Source: an uncultured Agathobaculum sp.
Lineage (GTDB): Bacteria; Bacillota; Clostridia; Oscillospirales; Butyricicoccaceae
DNA length: 64,000 nucleotides
Assembly: GCF_944380985.1 (NCBI RefSeq)
Contig: NZ_CALWJJ010000002.1
Coordinates: 210,283 to 274,282 of the forward strand
Direction: 5' to 3'
Below, one piece after another: positions 39,921-47,570 of the stretch. Both the position numbers and the translations under genes were made by a program. Numbering within the stretch: position 1 is the first letter of the stretch; each line of letters starts with the position of its first letter. The notes below the pieces were generated by a model that was given only the letters and a program-made list of their open reading frames with translations, was not told the DNA's origin and did no database searches.

Positions 39921-41801
39921 ATGCAGAACAGAAGAGCAGCGGCCGCAGAAACAGAGGAGGCAGCAGCGCAAAAACCAGGGCGGCGCGCGCGGGCGCTTGG
40001 CCTTGCGCTGGGTGTGCTTTCGTTCTGGCTGCTCGATCTGACCTTGCGCATTGCGACCGATAGCGGCGCGTATTATCCGATTTATGCCGGCGCGCCCAAC
40101 CTGTTTTCGCTGGGATTTGGCGCGCTGTTTGCCGCAATTGCACTGCTGCCGCCACGCTGGTGGGGACGCGTGCTGTACGGCGTGCTTTATGCTGTCTGCG
40201 CGGCGTATGCGCTCGTGCAGTACAGTGTGTGGCGCATTTTTGACCGGTTTCTGTTCCTGACGGACTTTTTGCTGGCAGGCGAGGGCGTGGGATTTGCCGG
40301 CTACCTCTGGCAGTTGATCGACTGGCAGTTTGTGCTGGTGGCCGCACTGCTCGTGCTGTGGGGTATCCTAGGGGTACGCTTTCTGCCCGCCGGAACAGCG
40401 CGCTGTTGGATATGCCCTGGCTTTGCGCTGTTCTTTGTGCTGACCCAGCTTGCTGCGCCGCGCCTGTATGAACCGGCGCCCGAAATACCGGACTGGGATG
40501 CGTGGGAGTCAAGCGGGTATGAATACGAACGATTTGCCTCGTCCGCCTACGACCTTGCGCTGACCGGACCATATCAGTTCGTACTGCGGGATGCGTGGCT
40601 GTCCGTCGCGCCGCAGGAGGACGACACAGCCGGCAAAATTACGGCGATTGATGCCTTTTTTAATGAACGACCCGCGCCGCAGGCCAATGAGATGACTGGC
40701 CTGCTCGCCGGCAAGAACCTGATCCTGGTGCAGCTCGAGAGCATTGACGACTTTGTGCTAAATGAGCAGAACACTCCCACACTTGCTCGTTTGCAACGCG
40801 AGGGCATCAATTTTTCTGAGTTTTATACCCCGCAGTATTCCAATGGCTATACATTTAATACCGAGTTTGCCGTGCAAACCGGTGTTTACCCATATGCCAA
40901 CGGCAATGTGGCCTACTCGCTCAGCCGCAGCGCGTTTCCTGACGCGATTGGCAGCCTATTCAGCGAGGAGGGCTATACCGCCAATTCTTTTCACAAGAGC
41001 GAGGCCAAATTTTATAATCGCGGAGCGATGCACCAGGGATTCGGCTACGCGCAGTACCATTCTGCGCTTGATTATGCGGATAGCAAACAGCAGGCTGAAA
41101 TTGATGCATTCCTGGTGGATTGCGATGCACTGTATACGCAGATGACGGGTACGCTGCCGTTTTTGAGCTTTATCATTACTTACAGCGGCCACCTTGGTTA
41201 TAACGAAGCTGACGTACTGACCAGCTATGCACTGGCGCAATACCCGGAATATCAGGATGACAGCAGACCCTATGAGATCAACGGCCTGTTTGCCAAGGCA
41301 CGTTTGACCGACGATATGTTCGCGCGTCTGCTCGAGCGGCTCGAGCAGGACGGGCTGCTCGGGAATACCGTGATCTGTGTGTATAATGACCACTACGCCT
41401 ACGGTCTGACTGACCGCGCTGTGCTCGAGGCATACTCCGACGCTGCAGGCGGGCGCCTGCTCGAGCGCACGCCCTGTTTTATCTGGTATGAGGGCTGCGC
41501 GCCGATAACGGTTGACAAGACCATGCAAGCGGTCGATTTGCTGCCGACGCTTGCCAATCTGTTTGGCCTGCCTGTGCCGCGTACCATGGGACAGGATGTG
41601 TTCGACCCGAACTACGCGGGATACGCGATCTTTCCGGATGGCGGCTGGTTGACCGACAAGGCCTATGCTGCGCACGGGAAGATTGTGTGGAATGAGGGCA
41701 TGACTGATGAGCAGATCGCCGAAATGAACGACTATGCCTATCGTTTTCAGCAGATAAACGACGCGATTTTGGACACCGATTACTATGCGCAGCGGCGTTA
41801 G
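39921..41801 (+). CDS. LTA synthase family sulfatase-type membrane protein
   Basis: A 626-residue protein with about five N-terminal membrane segments (to residue 170) and an extracellular alkaline-phosphatase-like domain. KNLILVQLESIDDFVLNEQNTPTL carries the metal-binding Glu, and YSNGYTFNTEFAVQTGVYPY the nucleophile Thr. SFIITYSGHLGYN and VICVYNDHYAYGLTD complete the metal site. LtaS-type enzymes transfer phosphoglycerol to lipids or glycans in the cell wall. The chain starts at the ATG 39921 behind GGGGGAG. It is a single gene between a promoter and a terminator. Confidence 0.9.
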   Translation: MQNRRAAAAETEEAAAQKPGRRARALGLALGVLSFWLLDLTLRIATDSGAYYPIYAGAPNLFSLGFGALFAAIALLPPRWWGRVLYGVLYAVCAAYALVQYSVWRIFDRFLFLTDFLLAGEGVGFAGYLWQLIDWQFVLVAALLVLWGILGVRFLPAGTARCWICPGFALFFVLTQLAAPRLYEPAPEIPDWDAWESSGYEYERFASSAYDLALTGPYQFVLRDAWLSVAPQEDDTAGKITAIDAFFNERPAPQANEMTGLLAGKNLILVQLESIDDFVLNEQNTPTLARLQREGINFSEFYTPQYSNGYTFNTEFAVQTGVYPYANGNVAYSLSRSAFPDAIGSLFSEEGYTANSFHKSEAKFYNRGAMHQGFGYAQYHSALDYADSKQQAEIDAFLVDCDALYTQMTGTLPFLSFIITYSGHLGYNEADVLTSYALAQYPEYQDDSRPYEINGLFAKARLTDDMFARLLERLEQDGLLGNTVICVYNDHYAYGLTDRAVLEAYSDAAGGRLLERTPCFIWYEGCAPITVDKTMQAVDLLPTLANLFGLPVPRTMGQDVFDPNYAGYAIFPDGGWLTDKAYAAHGKIVWNEGMTDEQIAEMNDYAYRFQQINDAILDTDYYAQRR

Positions 41802-41810
41802 TGACGAAGG

Positions 41811-41845
41811 AACGCTTCCGGGCCATACCCGGAGGCGTCTTTTTG
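41811..41845 (+). terminator. Intrinsic terminator after the LTA-synthase-type gene
   Basis: Stem ACGCTTCCGGG/CCCGGAGGCGT with a CATA-type loop and TTTTT after it. Confidence 0.82.
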
Positions 41846-42020
41846 CAGCAATCGGCGGGAATGCTTCGATATGCTGCTCTGCAAAAAAAATTTTCTCTCA
41901 GTGTCAGCACGGGCGACGCCCATTCGTATTGTAGGTGAAGCGACGTTGCTGACGCAGCCAACCGGCTGACGCAGGGCGTGCCGCAATCTGCGGCGCTGTC
42001 CGAAAGGAGTTGAAACACCC

Positions 42021-42515
42021 ATGAAACCATTTGATAGAGCGGAGGCTGAGCGGCTGGTTTACACGTATTCCGACCTGATTTTGCGGCTTTCTTACACCTA
42101 TCTAAAATCGACCCAAGACGCGGAGGACATCTGCCAGACTGTGTTCCTGAAGCTATTGACGAGCGGGCAAATCTTTGACAGCCCGGCGCACGAAAAGGCC
42201 TGGATCATCCGCACGGCGGCTAATGCCTGTAAGGATGTGCTGCGCAGTGCGTTCCGGCGGCGCACGGTTTCGCTTGAGGCTGCGGCCGCGTCGCCCGCGC
42301 CCGAAGCGCCGGACAGCGCTGTGCTAGACGCAGTAATGGCTCTGCCGGAAAACTACCGCGAAGCGGTCTATCTGCATTACTTTGAGGGTTACTCTGTGCG
42401 CGAGATCGCCGGCCTGCTTGGCCGAAGCGAAGCGGCAGTCGCCGCACATCTGAGCCGGGGCCGGCACAAGCTGCGCACCACACTGGGAGGCGAATATTAT
42501 GAACAGAGCGTATAA
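42021..42515 (+). CDS. ECF-type RNA polymerase sigma factor
   Basis: A 164-residue sigma-70 family factor. Region 2 is SDLILRLSYTYLKSTQDAEDICQTVFLKLL followed by HEKAWIIRTAANACKDVLRS; region 4 is LPENYREAVYLHYFEGYSVREIAGLLGRSEAAVAAHLSRGRHKLR, shown here in parts. There is no region 1 or 3, so it is extracytoplasmic-function type. AAGGAG precedes the ATG. It overlaps the DUF4179 gene by 17 bases, so the regulator and partner are coupled. It probably directs its own operon; the upstream region has repeated CTGACGCAG elements at 41949-41974 that might be part of the control region. Confidence 0.92.
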   Translation: MKPFDRAEAERLVYTYSDLILRLSYTYLKSTQDAEDICQTVFLKLLTSGQIFDSPAHEKAWIIRTAANACKDVLRSAFRRRTVSLEAAAASPAPEAPDSAVLDAVMALPENYREAVYLHYFEGYSVREIAGLLGRSEAAVAAHLSRGRHKLRTTLGGEYYEQSV

Positions 42516-43599
42516 TGATAACAGAGAGTATACAGATGCGATGGATAACCTGCATTTCTCGGATGCGGCTAAGGCGCGCATGGTGCAAAGTCTGCTGGAC
42601 GCGCGCGGGCAAGACGCGGGTAATGTTGTAACGATGCCGCGCAAGCGGGTACGCCGGCTGCCGCGTATCGCGGCGGTGGGCGTGGCGGCGGCCGTGGTGC
42701 TGACCGCCGGCGCGAGCGCGACCGGCGTGCTGAAAAGTGCGAGCGAGGCGTTCGCAGGAGTGTTCGGCCGGACGGCGGATACTGAGATTATCGACCGGAT
42801 CGGCCGCCCGGTGGGCGCAAGCGATACGGATAACGGCGTGACCGTCACCGCAGATGCGATCATTGGCGACAAATATCACTATGCAATCACCTATTCCATT
42901 GCAAAGGTTGACGGCACGGCGTTTGATGTCGACCTGACCGACACCGTAGGTAACGGTCTGCTACCAATGGGCTTTATGGATAATGATCTGTCGCTGATTG
43001 GGTATATTGGCGGCTCGCACGGCGGCTCATATTTCTATGACGCCGACCCGGTCGATAACACCATACAGTATGTTGAGACGCGCGAGATCAGCGACGGCGA
43101 GGCGCGCGGGCATGCTGTCCGCTCCAGGTTCAGCGATCTGTATGTATATGACGACAACATGAACCGCGTGGTGATCGCCGAGGGCGACTGGTCGCTCAAG
43201 TTCAATCTGGATTTCGAGGATACCTCAGTCAGTCTGCCCGCGGGCCAGACCTTTGATCTCAACGGTATGACTGCCACGATCGACGAGATCACGCTGTCCC
43301 CGCTGGCGCTGCGCGTCGATTACACGGTAGACAGCGAACTCCGGTGGGATGAAAATGCGCGGTCCGGCCAGGAGAGCGAGCATGACAGCGCGCAGATGCA
43401 GAAATATTTTGAGAGTGTGCAGATCCTGGTCAACAAAGCAGATGGCGAGAGCCTCGACCTGTCCTATGCCGGCGGCAGCATCGATCCTGCGGACGGCAAA
43501 ACCGTTTGCCAAAAAGGCGATATTTTCAGCGAGATCATCCCGCTTGAGGAAATTGTTTCGGTCACGGTCGGCAGCATTGAGATTCCCGTGAAGCAGTAA
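42499..43599 (+). CDS. DUF4179 membrane protein, probable anti-sigma partner
   Basis: A 366-residue protein. The first 55 residues are cytosolic and carry MDNLHFSDAAKARMVQSLLDA, a helical stretch typical of proteins that bind a sigma factor. One membrane segment (about residues 58-78: AAVGVAAAVVLTAGASATGVL) is followed by an extracellular beta-rich domain that matches DUF4179 (GVTVTADAIIGDKYHYAITYSI, EGDWSLKFNLDFEDTSVSLPAG). Its position right behind the sigma gene implies it holds the sigma factor at the membrane until an outside signal. Only the context, not a defined anti-sigma fold, supports that. Confidence 0.85.
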   Translation: MNRAYNDNREYTDAMDNLHFSDAAKARMVQSLLDARGQDAGNVVTMPRKRVRRLPRIAAVGVAAAVVLTAGASATGVLKSASEAFAGVFGRTADTEIIDRIGRPVGASDTDNGVTVTADAIIGDKYHYAITYSIAKVDGTAFDVDLTDTVGNGLLPMGFMDNDLSLIGYIGGSHGGSYFYDADPVDNTIQYVETREISDGEARGHAVRSRFSDLYVYDDNMNRVVIAEGDWSLKFNLDFEDTSVSLPAGQTFDLNGMTATIDEITLSPLALRVDYTVDSELRWDENARSGQESEHDSAQMQKYFESVQILVNKADGESLDLSYAGGSIDPADGKTVCQKGDIFSEIIPLEEIVSVTVGSIEIPVKQ

Positions 43600-43610
43600 A
43601 GCTTATCTAA

Positions 43611-43647
43611 AAAGGAAATTCCCCGGTGGGGGAATTTCCTTTTTTTG
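43611..43647 (+). terminator. Intrinsic terminator of the sigma-factor operon
   Basis: Stem AAGGAAATTCCCC/GGGGGAATTTCCTT with TTTTTTT. Confidence 0.9.
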
Positions 43648-43767
43648 CATATCAAGCAGATGTGGCGCAAACGGTAAAATATCCTTGGATTCGACTTACA
43701 AATTTTTCTTTTAGTGCTAAAATAAAGGGAAAGATCGGTCGCATCGTCAGTTCTCGGAGGAATGGAT

Positions 43768-45078
43768 ATGTTTCAAAACGGGGAGTATCCGCTGCTTCGC
43801 ACGGATAGCTACGCCAAGATATTTTTATATAATACACACGAGACCGTTGCCTGCGTGCCGCGTCACACCATCACACTGCGCGAGCGGGTAAAGCCCGATG
43901 TGCTGCAACGGGCAGCCCAGGCGGCGCTGCTGCGCTTTCCACACATGATGCTCCGCGTGGAGGCGACCGACACCGCCTTCCGCTACCGGCAGAACACGCT
44001 GCCGCCGGTCGTGCTGCCGTTTGACGGGGTGGAAAAGCGTTACGCTATCGGCTCGAAGGATACGCACGGCTATATGTTCCTTGTGGGCTATCAGGAAAAT
44101 ACGATCACCATGGAATACCAGCACTCGATTTCGGACGGGCGTGGGTTTGAGGAGTTTATCCGCTGCGTCATCTTTCAGTATCTGACGCTGTGCGGATACC
44201 CGGTCGAAAACGACGGCTCGGTGCGCGGTATGGACACCCGTTGGTCGCCTGACGAGAGCGCAGACGGCTATGCGCAGCTTGCCGATCAGAAATTTTCGCC
44301 TGACGGCATCTGGAAAAAGCCTGAAGCAGCCCATGCGTGGGCGCTGACCGACCTGGGTGACGCACCCGAGATTGTCACCGAGGTGACGTTTTCGTTCGCC
44401 CAGCTGCACGATTACGGCAAGTTGATCGGCGTCAGCCCGCTGTCTATTATCGCGCCGCTGTTCATGCGTGCGTTCGATCGTAAGTTCGGCGGGGGCGATC
44501 AGCCGGTCATCGCGCAGATCCCGGTCGACCTGCGGTCGCTGCTGCCTACGTCTACCACGCGCTATTTTATCTGCTTTATCGATCTACCCTATCTGCCTGC
44601 ATACCGTGGCCTACCGCTCGATGAGGTGTTCCGGCGCACCAAGGCGTTCCTCAACACCCAGATGGCGCGCGAGCAACTGCTCTACCGCGCAAAGGCCGCG
44701 TCCGACCGGTGCCGTGAGCTACATGAGGCGGATATGCCGCTTGCAGAAAAGATGGCGGCTGGACAGAAAATTTGCAAGGATTTTGTGCTCGAGGATAGCT
44801 TTCTCATCACCAATGTCGGACGCTTCGCGCTGCCGGCAAGCTGCATGCCCTATGTGCTCGATTACGGCGCGGTGCTGCCATGTGCGGCGCAGCCGTTTGC
44901 GATGTTGATCTCATCCTTTGGCGAGCGAATGAAGCTGTCGGTCGCACAGCGCGACCATGACATGCAGGTGGTCGCCGGGCTGTGCGAGGGATTGCACGCG
45001 ATCGGTGTGCAGGCTGAGAGCAAAAGCTATCCTTTCCGCGTCACCCGCTATAATGGGCTGGTGTGTGGACAAAACTGA
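43768..45078 (+). CDS. Condensation-fold acyltransferase (alcohol acetyltransferase-like)
   Basis: A 436-residue protein of the BAHD/condensation superfamily. EYQHSISDGRGFEEFIRCV contains the catalytic His-x-x-x-Asp-Gly motif (HSISDG). VPRHTITLRERVKPDVLQRAAQAAL and LLRFPHMMLRVEA are the family's N-terminal pattern, and VEAALPYSYLIP-type residues are replaced here by VLPCAAQPFAMLISSFGERM. Such stand-alone proteins in Clostridia are annotated as alcohol acetyltransferases or as condensation-domain proteins with unknown acyl and acceptor. The ATG at 43768 has GGAGG 7 bases upstream; an ATG two codons earlier is too near. It has no neighbouring synthetase. Confidence 0.7.
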   Translation: MFQNGEYPLLRTDSYAKIFLYNTHETVACVPRHTITLRERVKPDVLQRAAQAALLRFPHMMLRVEATDTAFRYRQNTLPPVVLPFDGVEKRYAIGSKDTHGYMFLVGYQENTITMEYQHSISDGRGFEEFIRCVIFQYLTLCGYPVENDGSVRGMDTRWSPDESADGYAQLADQKFSPDGIWKKPEAAHAWALTDLGDAPEIVTEVTFSFAQLHDYGKLIGVSPLSIIAPLFMRAFDRKFGGGDQPVIAQIPVDLRSLLPTSTTRYFICFIDLPYLPAYRGLPLDEVFRRTKAFLNTQMAREQLLYRAKAASDRCRELHEADMPLAEKMAAGQKICKDFVLEDSFLITNVGRFALPASCMPYVLDYGAVLPCAAQPFAMLISSFGERMKLSVAQRDHDMQVVAGLCEGLHAIGVQAESKSYPFRVTRYNGLVCGQN

Positions 45079-45093
45079 AATGCGGCAAAGCAC

Positions 45094-45122
45094 ACAAAAC
45101 AGACCGCAAAAGCGGCCTGTTT
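45094..45122 (+). terminator. Probable terminator after the acyltransferase gene
   Basis: Stem AAAACAGACCGC/GCGGCCTGTTTT with one mismatch and an AAAA loop. The T-run is short. Confidence 0.6.
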
Positions 45123-45254
45123 TGCACATGGAAGGCGCTGATTCCTGTCTTGCGGCAATAGAATTAGCTTATACTAACCAAAAGGGTTTCCTTTTTTACA
45201 AAAAAGTGGTATACTAAGCAAAACCATACTACGTTATTAAACGAGGCGAAAAGA

Positions 45255-46343
45255 ATGACAAAAATCGATATTATTTCAGGATTTCTCGGCGCGGGCAAGA
45301 CCACGCTGATCAAGCGACTGCTGGCAGATGCGCTCAAGGGCGAAAAGGTCGTGCTGATCGAAAATGAGTTCGGCGAAATCGGTATTGACGGTGGCTTTCT
45401 CAAGCAGGCCGGCATTGTCGTAAACGAGATGAACGCAGGCTGCATCTGCTGCTCGCTCGTGGGCGACTTTGGCAAGGCGCTGCACGAGGTGGTCGATCAG
45501 TACGCGCCCGACCGCATCCTGATCGAGCCTTCGGGCGTTGGCAAACTGAGTGATGTGATCGCGGCTGTGCAGAACGCGCAGCTGGAGGTCACGCTCAACT
45601 CGTTTGTCACCGTGGTTGACGCACTCAAGGCGAAAATGTATCTGAAAAATTTCGGTGAGTTCTTTCAGAACCAGGTGGCGCACGCGGGCGCAATCTTGTT
45701 GTCGCGCACAGCGGAGTGCCCGGCAAGCCGGCTGGAGGAGGTCGTTCATATGCTGCGCACGCTCAATTCACATGCGCGCATTGTGACAACACCGTGGAAA
45801 GAGCTGACAGGTCGGCAGCTGCTCGAAACCATGGAGGGCAGCCGCGATCTGGTGCAGCAGGTGCTCGATGAGATCGTGCATGCGGCGCATCACGAGCATC
45901 ACCACGACCACGAGCATGCGCATCATCATGACCACGAGCATGGCGCGGGCTGTACTTGCGGCTGCCATGGCCATGATCATGGCCATGAGCACCATCACGA
46001 TCACGACCACGGTCACCACCATCACGACCACTGCAGCTGCGGCCACAACCATAGCCACGACGCGGACGAGGTGTTCACCTCCTGGGGCAGAGAGACGCCG
46101 CATGGGTATACTAAGGACGAGCTGCAAACCGCGCTGACCGGGCTGGGTGATCCCTCGCTTGGCACCGTGCTGCGCGCTAAGGGCATCGTTCCGTGTGCGG
46201 ATGGCGGCGAATGGCTGCACTTTGACTATGTGCCCGGCGCGCCCGAGATCCGCCGCGGTCCTGCTGATTACACTGGCCGTCTGTGCGTGATCGGCGCCGA
46301 GCTGGATGAGGAGCGCATTGCCGCGCTGTTCGGCGTCGCGTAA
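45255..46343 (+). CDS. CobW-type GTPase with long His-rich loop (metal chaperone)
   Basis: A 362-residue G3E GTPase of the CobW/YciC/ZNG1 type, which delivers zinc or another metal to target enzymes. Walker A is ISGFLGAGKTTLIKRLL; NAGCICCSLVGDF is the CxCC metal-binding motif that marks the family; TVVDALK follows. Between residues about 211 and 270 sits a very His-rich loop (HHEHHHDHEHAHHHDHEHG, then CGCHGHDHGHEHH, and HNHSHD), coded by 45885-46062. The C-terminal domain (WLHFDYVPGAPEIR) is the CobW_C part. It is followed 12 bases later by a second CobW-type gene, so the pair likely works in metal supply. Confidence 0.93.
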   Translation: MTKIDIISGFLGAGKTTLIKRLLADALKGEKVVLIENEFGEIGIDGGFLKQAGIVVNEMNAGCICCSLVGDFGKALHEVVDQYAPDRILIEPSGVGKLSDVIAAVQNAQLEVTLNSFVTVVDALKAKMYLKNFGEFFQNQVAHAGAILLSRTAECPASRLEEVVHMLRTLNSHARIVTTPWKELTGRQLLETMEGSRDLVQQVLDEIVHAAHHEHHHDHEHAHHHDHEHGAGCTCGCHGHDHGHEHHHDHDHGHHHHDHCSCGHNHSHDADEVFTSWGRETPHGYTKDELQTALTGLGDPSLGTVLRAKGIVPCADGGEWLHFDYVPGAPEIRRGPADYTGRLCVIGAELDEERIAALFGVA

Positions 46344-46355
46344 GGGGGCGGTCAT

Positions 46356-47309
46356 ATGCCAGGCAAGCAGCCGATTCCGGTGTATGTGTTTACCGGGTTT
46401 CTTGAGAGCGGCAAGACCCGGTTTATCAAGGAGATCATTGTCGATCCGGGCTTTACCGAAAACGAGCACACGGTCTTGCTGCTGTGCGAGGATGGGATAG
46501 AGGAGTACGACGAGCGCGAAATGCAGCGCTATGGCACCACGGTCGTACCGATTGAAAGTCCGGAGCGTCTGACGCCCAATATCCTCAAGCGGATCGAGCA
46601 GAAGTATGAGCCTGACCGCATCATCGTTGAATACAATGGCATGTGGAAGCTAAACGACCTTGCCGCTGCCTTTCCAGCGCGATGGGAGCTGTATCAGATC
46701 GTCACGACGGTGGATGCGACCACATTTGAGCTGTATTCAAATAACATGGGGCCGATGATGTTTGAGCACATCACAACTGCCGACCTTGTGGTGTTCAACC
46801 GCTGTACAGAAGCGCTCAAGGACATGCTGTATCGCAAGAATATCCGCGCGATGAATCCACGCGCCACCATCTATCTGGACGATGTGGACGGCAACTCTGA
46901 GGATTACGCTCGCAGCATGCCGCTGCCATTCGATGTGGACGCTGAGATAATCGACGTCGCGCCGGCGGATTACGGCCTGTGGTATATCGACGCGATGGGC
47001 AACCCGGATAAGTATGATGGCAAGACCGTCCGCTTTCTCGGACAGGTGTACGTGGGCAGTGATGTGCCGGCAGGTTCATTCGTGCCCGGCCGGTTCGGCA
47101 TGGTCTGCTGTGCGGATGACATCAGCTTTCTCGGTTTTCTCTGCCGCTATCCTGGTGCGGGCGATCTTAAGCTGCGTGATTGGGTGCGTGTGACCGCGTC
47201 CATTACGGTTGAGGCGCTGCCGCAGTATCGCGGCCAAGGCCCGGTGCTGCATGCGGTCGACGTGACGCCGGCCGAAAAACCAGCGGAAGAGCTTGTTTAC
47301 TTTAATTAA
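46356..47309 (+). CDS. CobW-type GTPase domain fused to a YcgQ/DUF1980-type domain
   Basis: A 317-residue two-domain protein. Residues 1-205 are a CobW-like GTPase: Walker A PVYVFTGFLESGKTRFIKEI, IIVEYNGMWKLNDLAAAFP and TTVDATTFELYSNNMGPMM. The CxCC metal motif is missing. From about residue 210 the chain matches the C-terminal domain of the YcgQ/TIGR03943 (DUF1980) family: VRFLGQVYVGSDVPAGSFVPGRFGM, CCADDISFLGFLCR, DWVRVTASI, and the tail EELVYFN. YcgQ normally has membrane segments and pairs with the permease YcgR; here no permease is near. Together with the preceding CobW it suggests a zinc-linked module. The fusion is uncommon; it is read straight from one frame. Confidence 0.87.
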   Translation: MPGKQPIPVYVFTGFLESGKTRFIKEIIVDPGFTENEHTVLLLCEDGIEEYDEREMQRYGTTVVPIESPERLTPNILKRIEQKYEPDRIIVEYNGMWKLNDLAAAFPARWELYQIVTTVDATTFELYSNNMGPMMFEHITTADLVVFNRCTEALKDMLYRKNIRAMNPRATIYLDDVDGNSEDYARSMPLPFDVDAEIIDVAPADYGLWYIDAMGNPDKYDGKTVRFLGQVYVGSDVPAGSFVPGRFGMVCCADDISFLGFLCRYPGAGDLKLRDWVRVTASITVEALPQYRGQGPVLHAVDVTPAEKPAEELVYFN

Positions 47310-47316
47310 CAGGAAT

Positions 47317-47344
47317 AGGACCGGCAGCTGCTGGTCCTTTTTTG
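47317..47344 (+). terminator. Intrinsic terminator after the CobW pair
   Basis: Palindromic stem AGGACCGGCAGCTGCTGGTCCT followed by TTTTTTG. It closes the metal-delivery operon before the CRISPR locus. Confidence 0.85.
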
Positions 47345-47570
47345 TCTGTGCAGGTGAGGACGCGCCTATCGCCGTTTGCACAGGGTTGTGGCGGTCGGAT
47401 AGATTCTCCATACACGCAAAGCTGTATGATAAAAACAGCAATTTATAAAATGAATACATGAAATAGCAATCATAATAAAAACATCAATAAGGGAGGTTTA
47501 TTGGTCATTTTGTGTGATTAAATTGATTCACATTAGTTTTGCTGCGAGATTTCAAATGAGGGAGAGAAAA
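47345..47570 (+). promoter_or_regulatory. Upstream region of cas3
   Basis: The 226 bases before cas3 are AT-rich from about 47405. An imperfect 20-base palindrome TGTGATTAAATTGATTCACA lies at 47513-47532, the size and look of a Crp/Fnr-type operator. A GGGAGG with a TTG seven bases later (47501) could open a tiny 6-codon frame. No strong promoter pair is certain. Confidence 0.35.

Noticed and set aside
45768..46469. Minus-strand 233-codon frame rich in Met and Val
   Set aside because: It is the complement of the His-rich CobW loop (CAT/CAC codons read as ATG/GTG).
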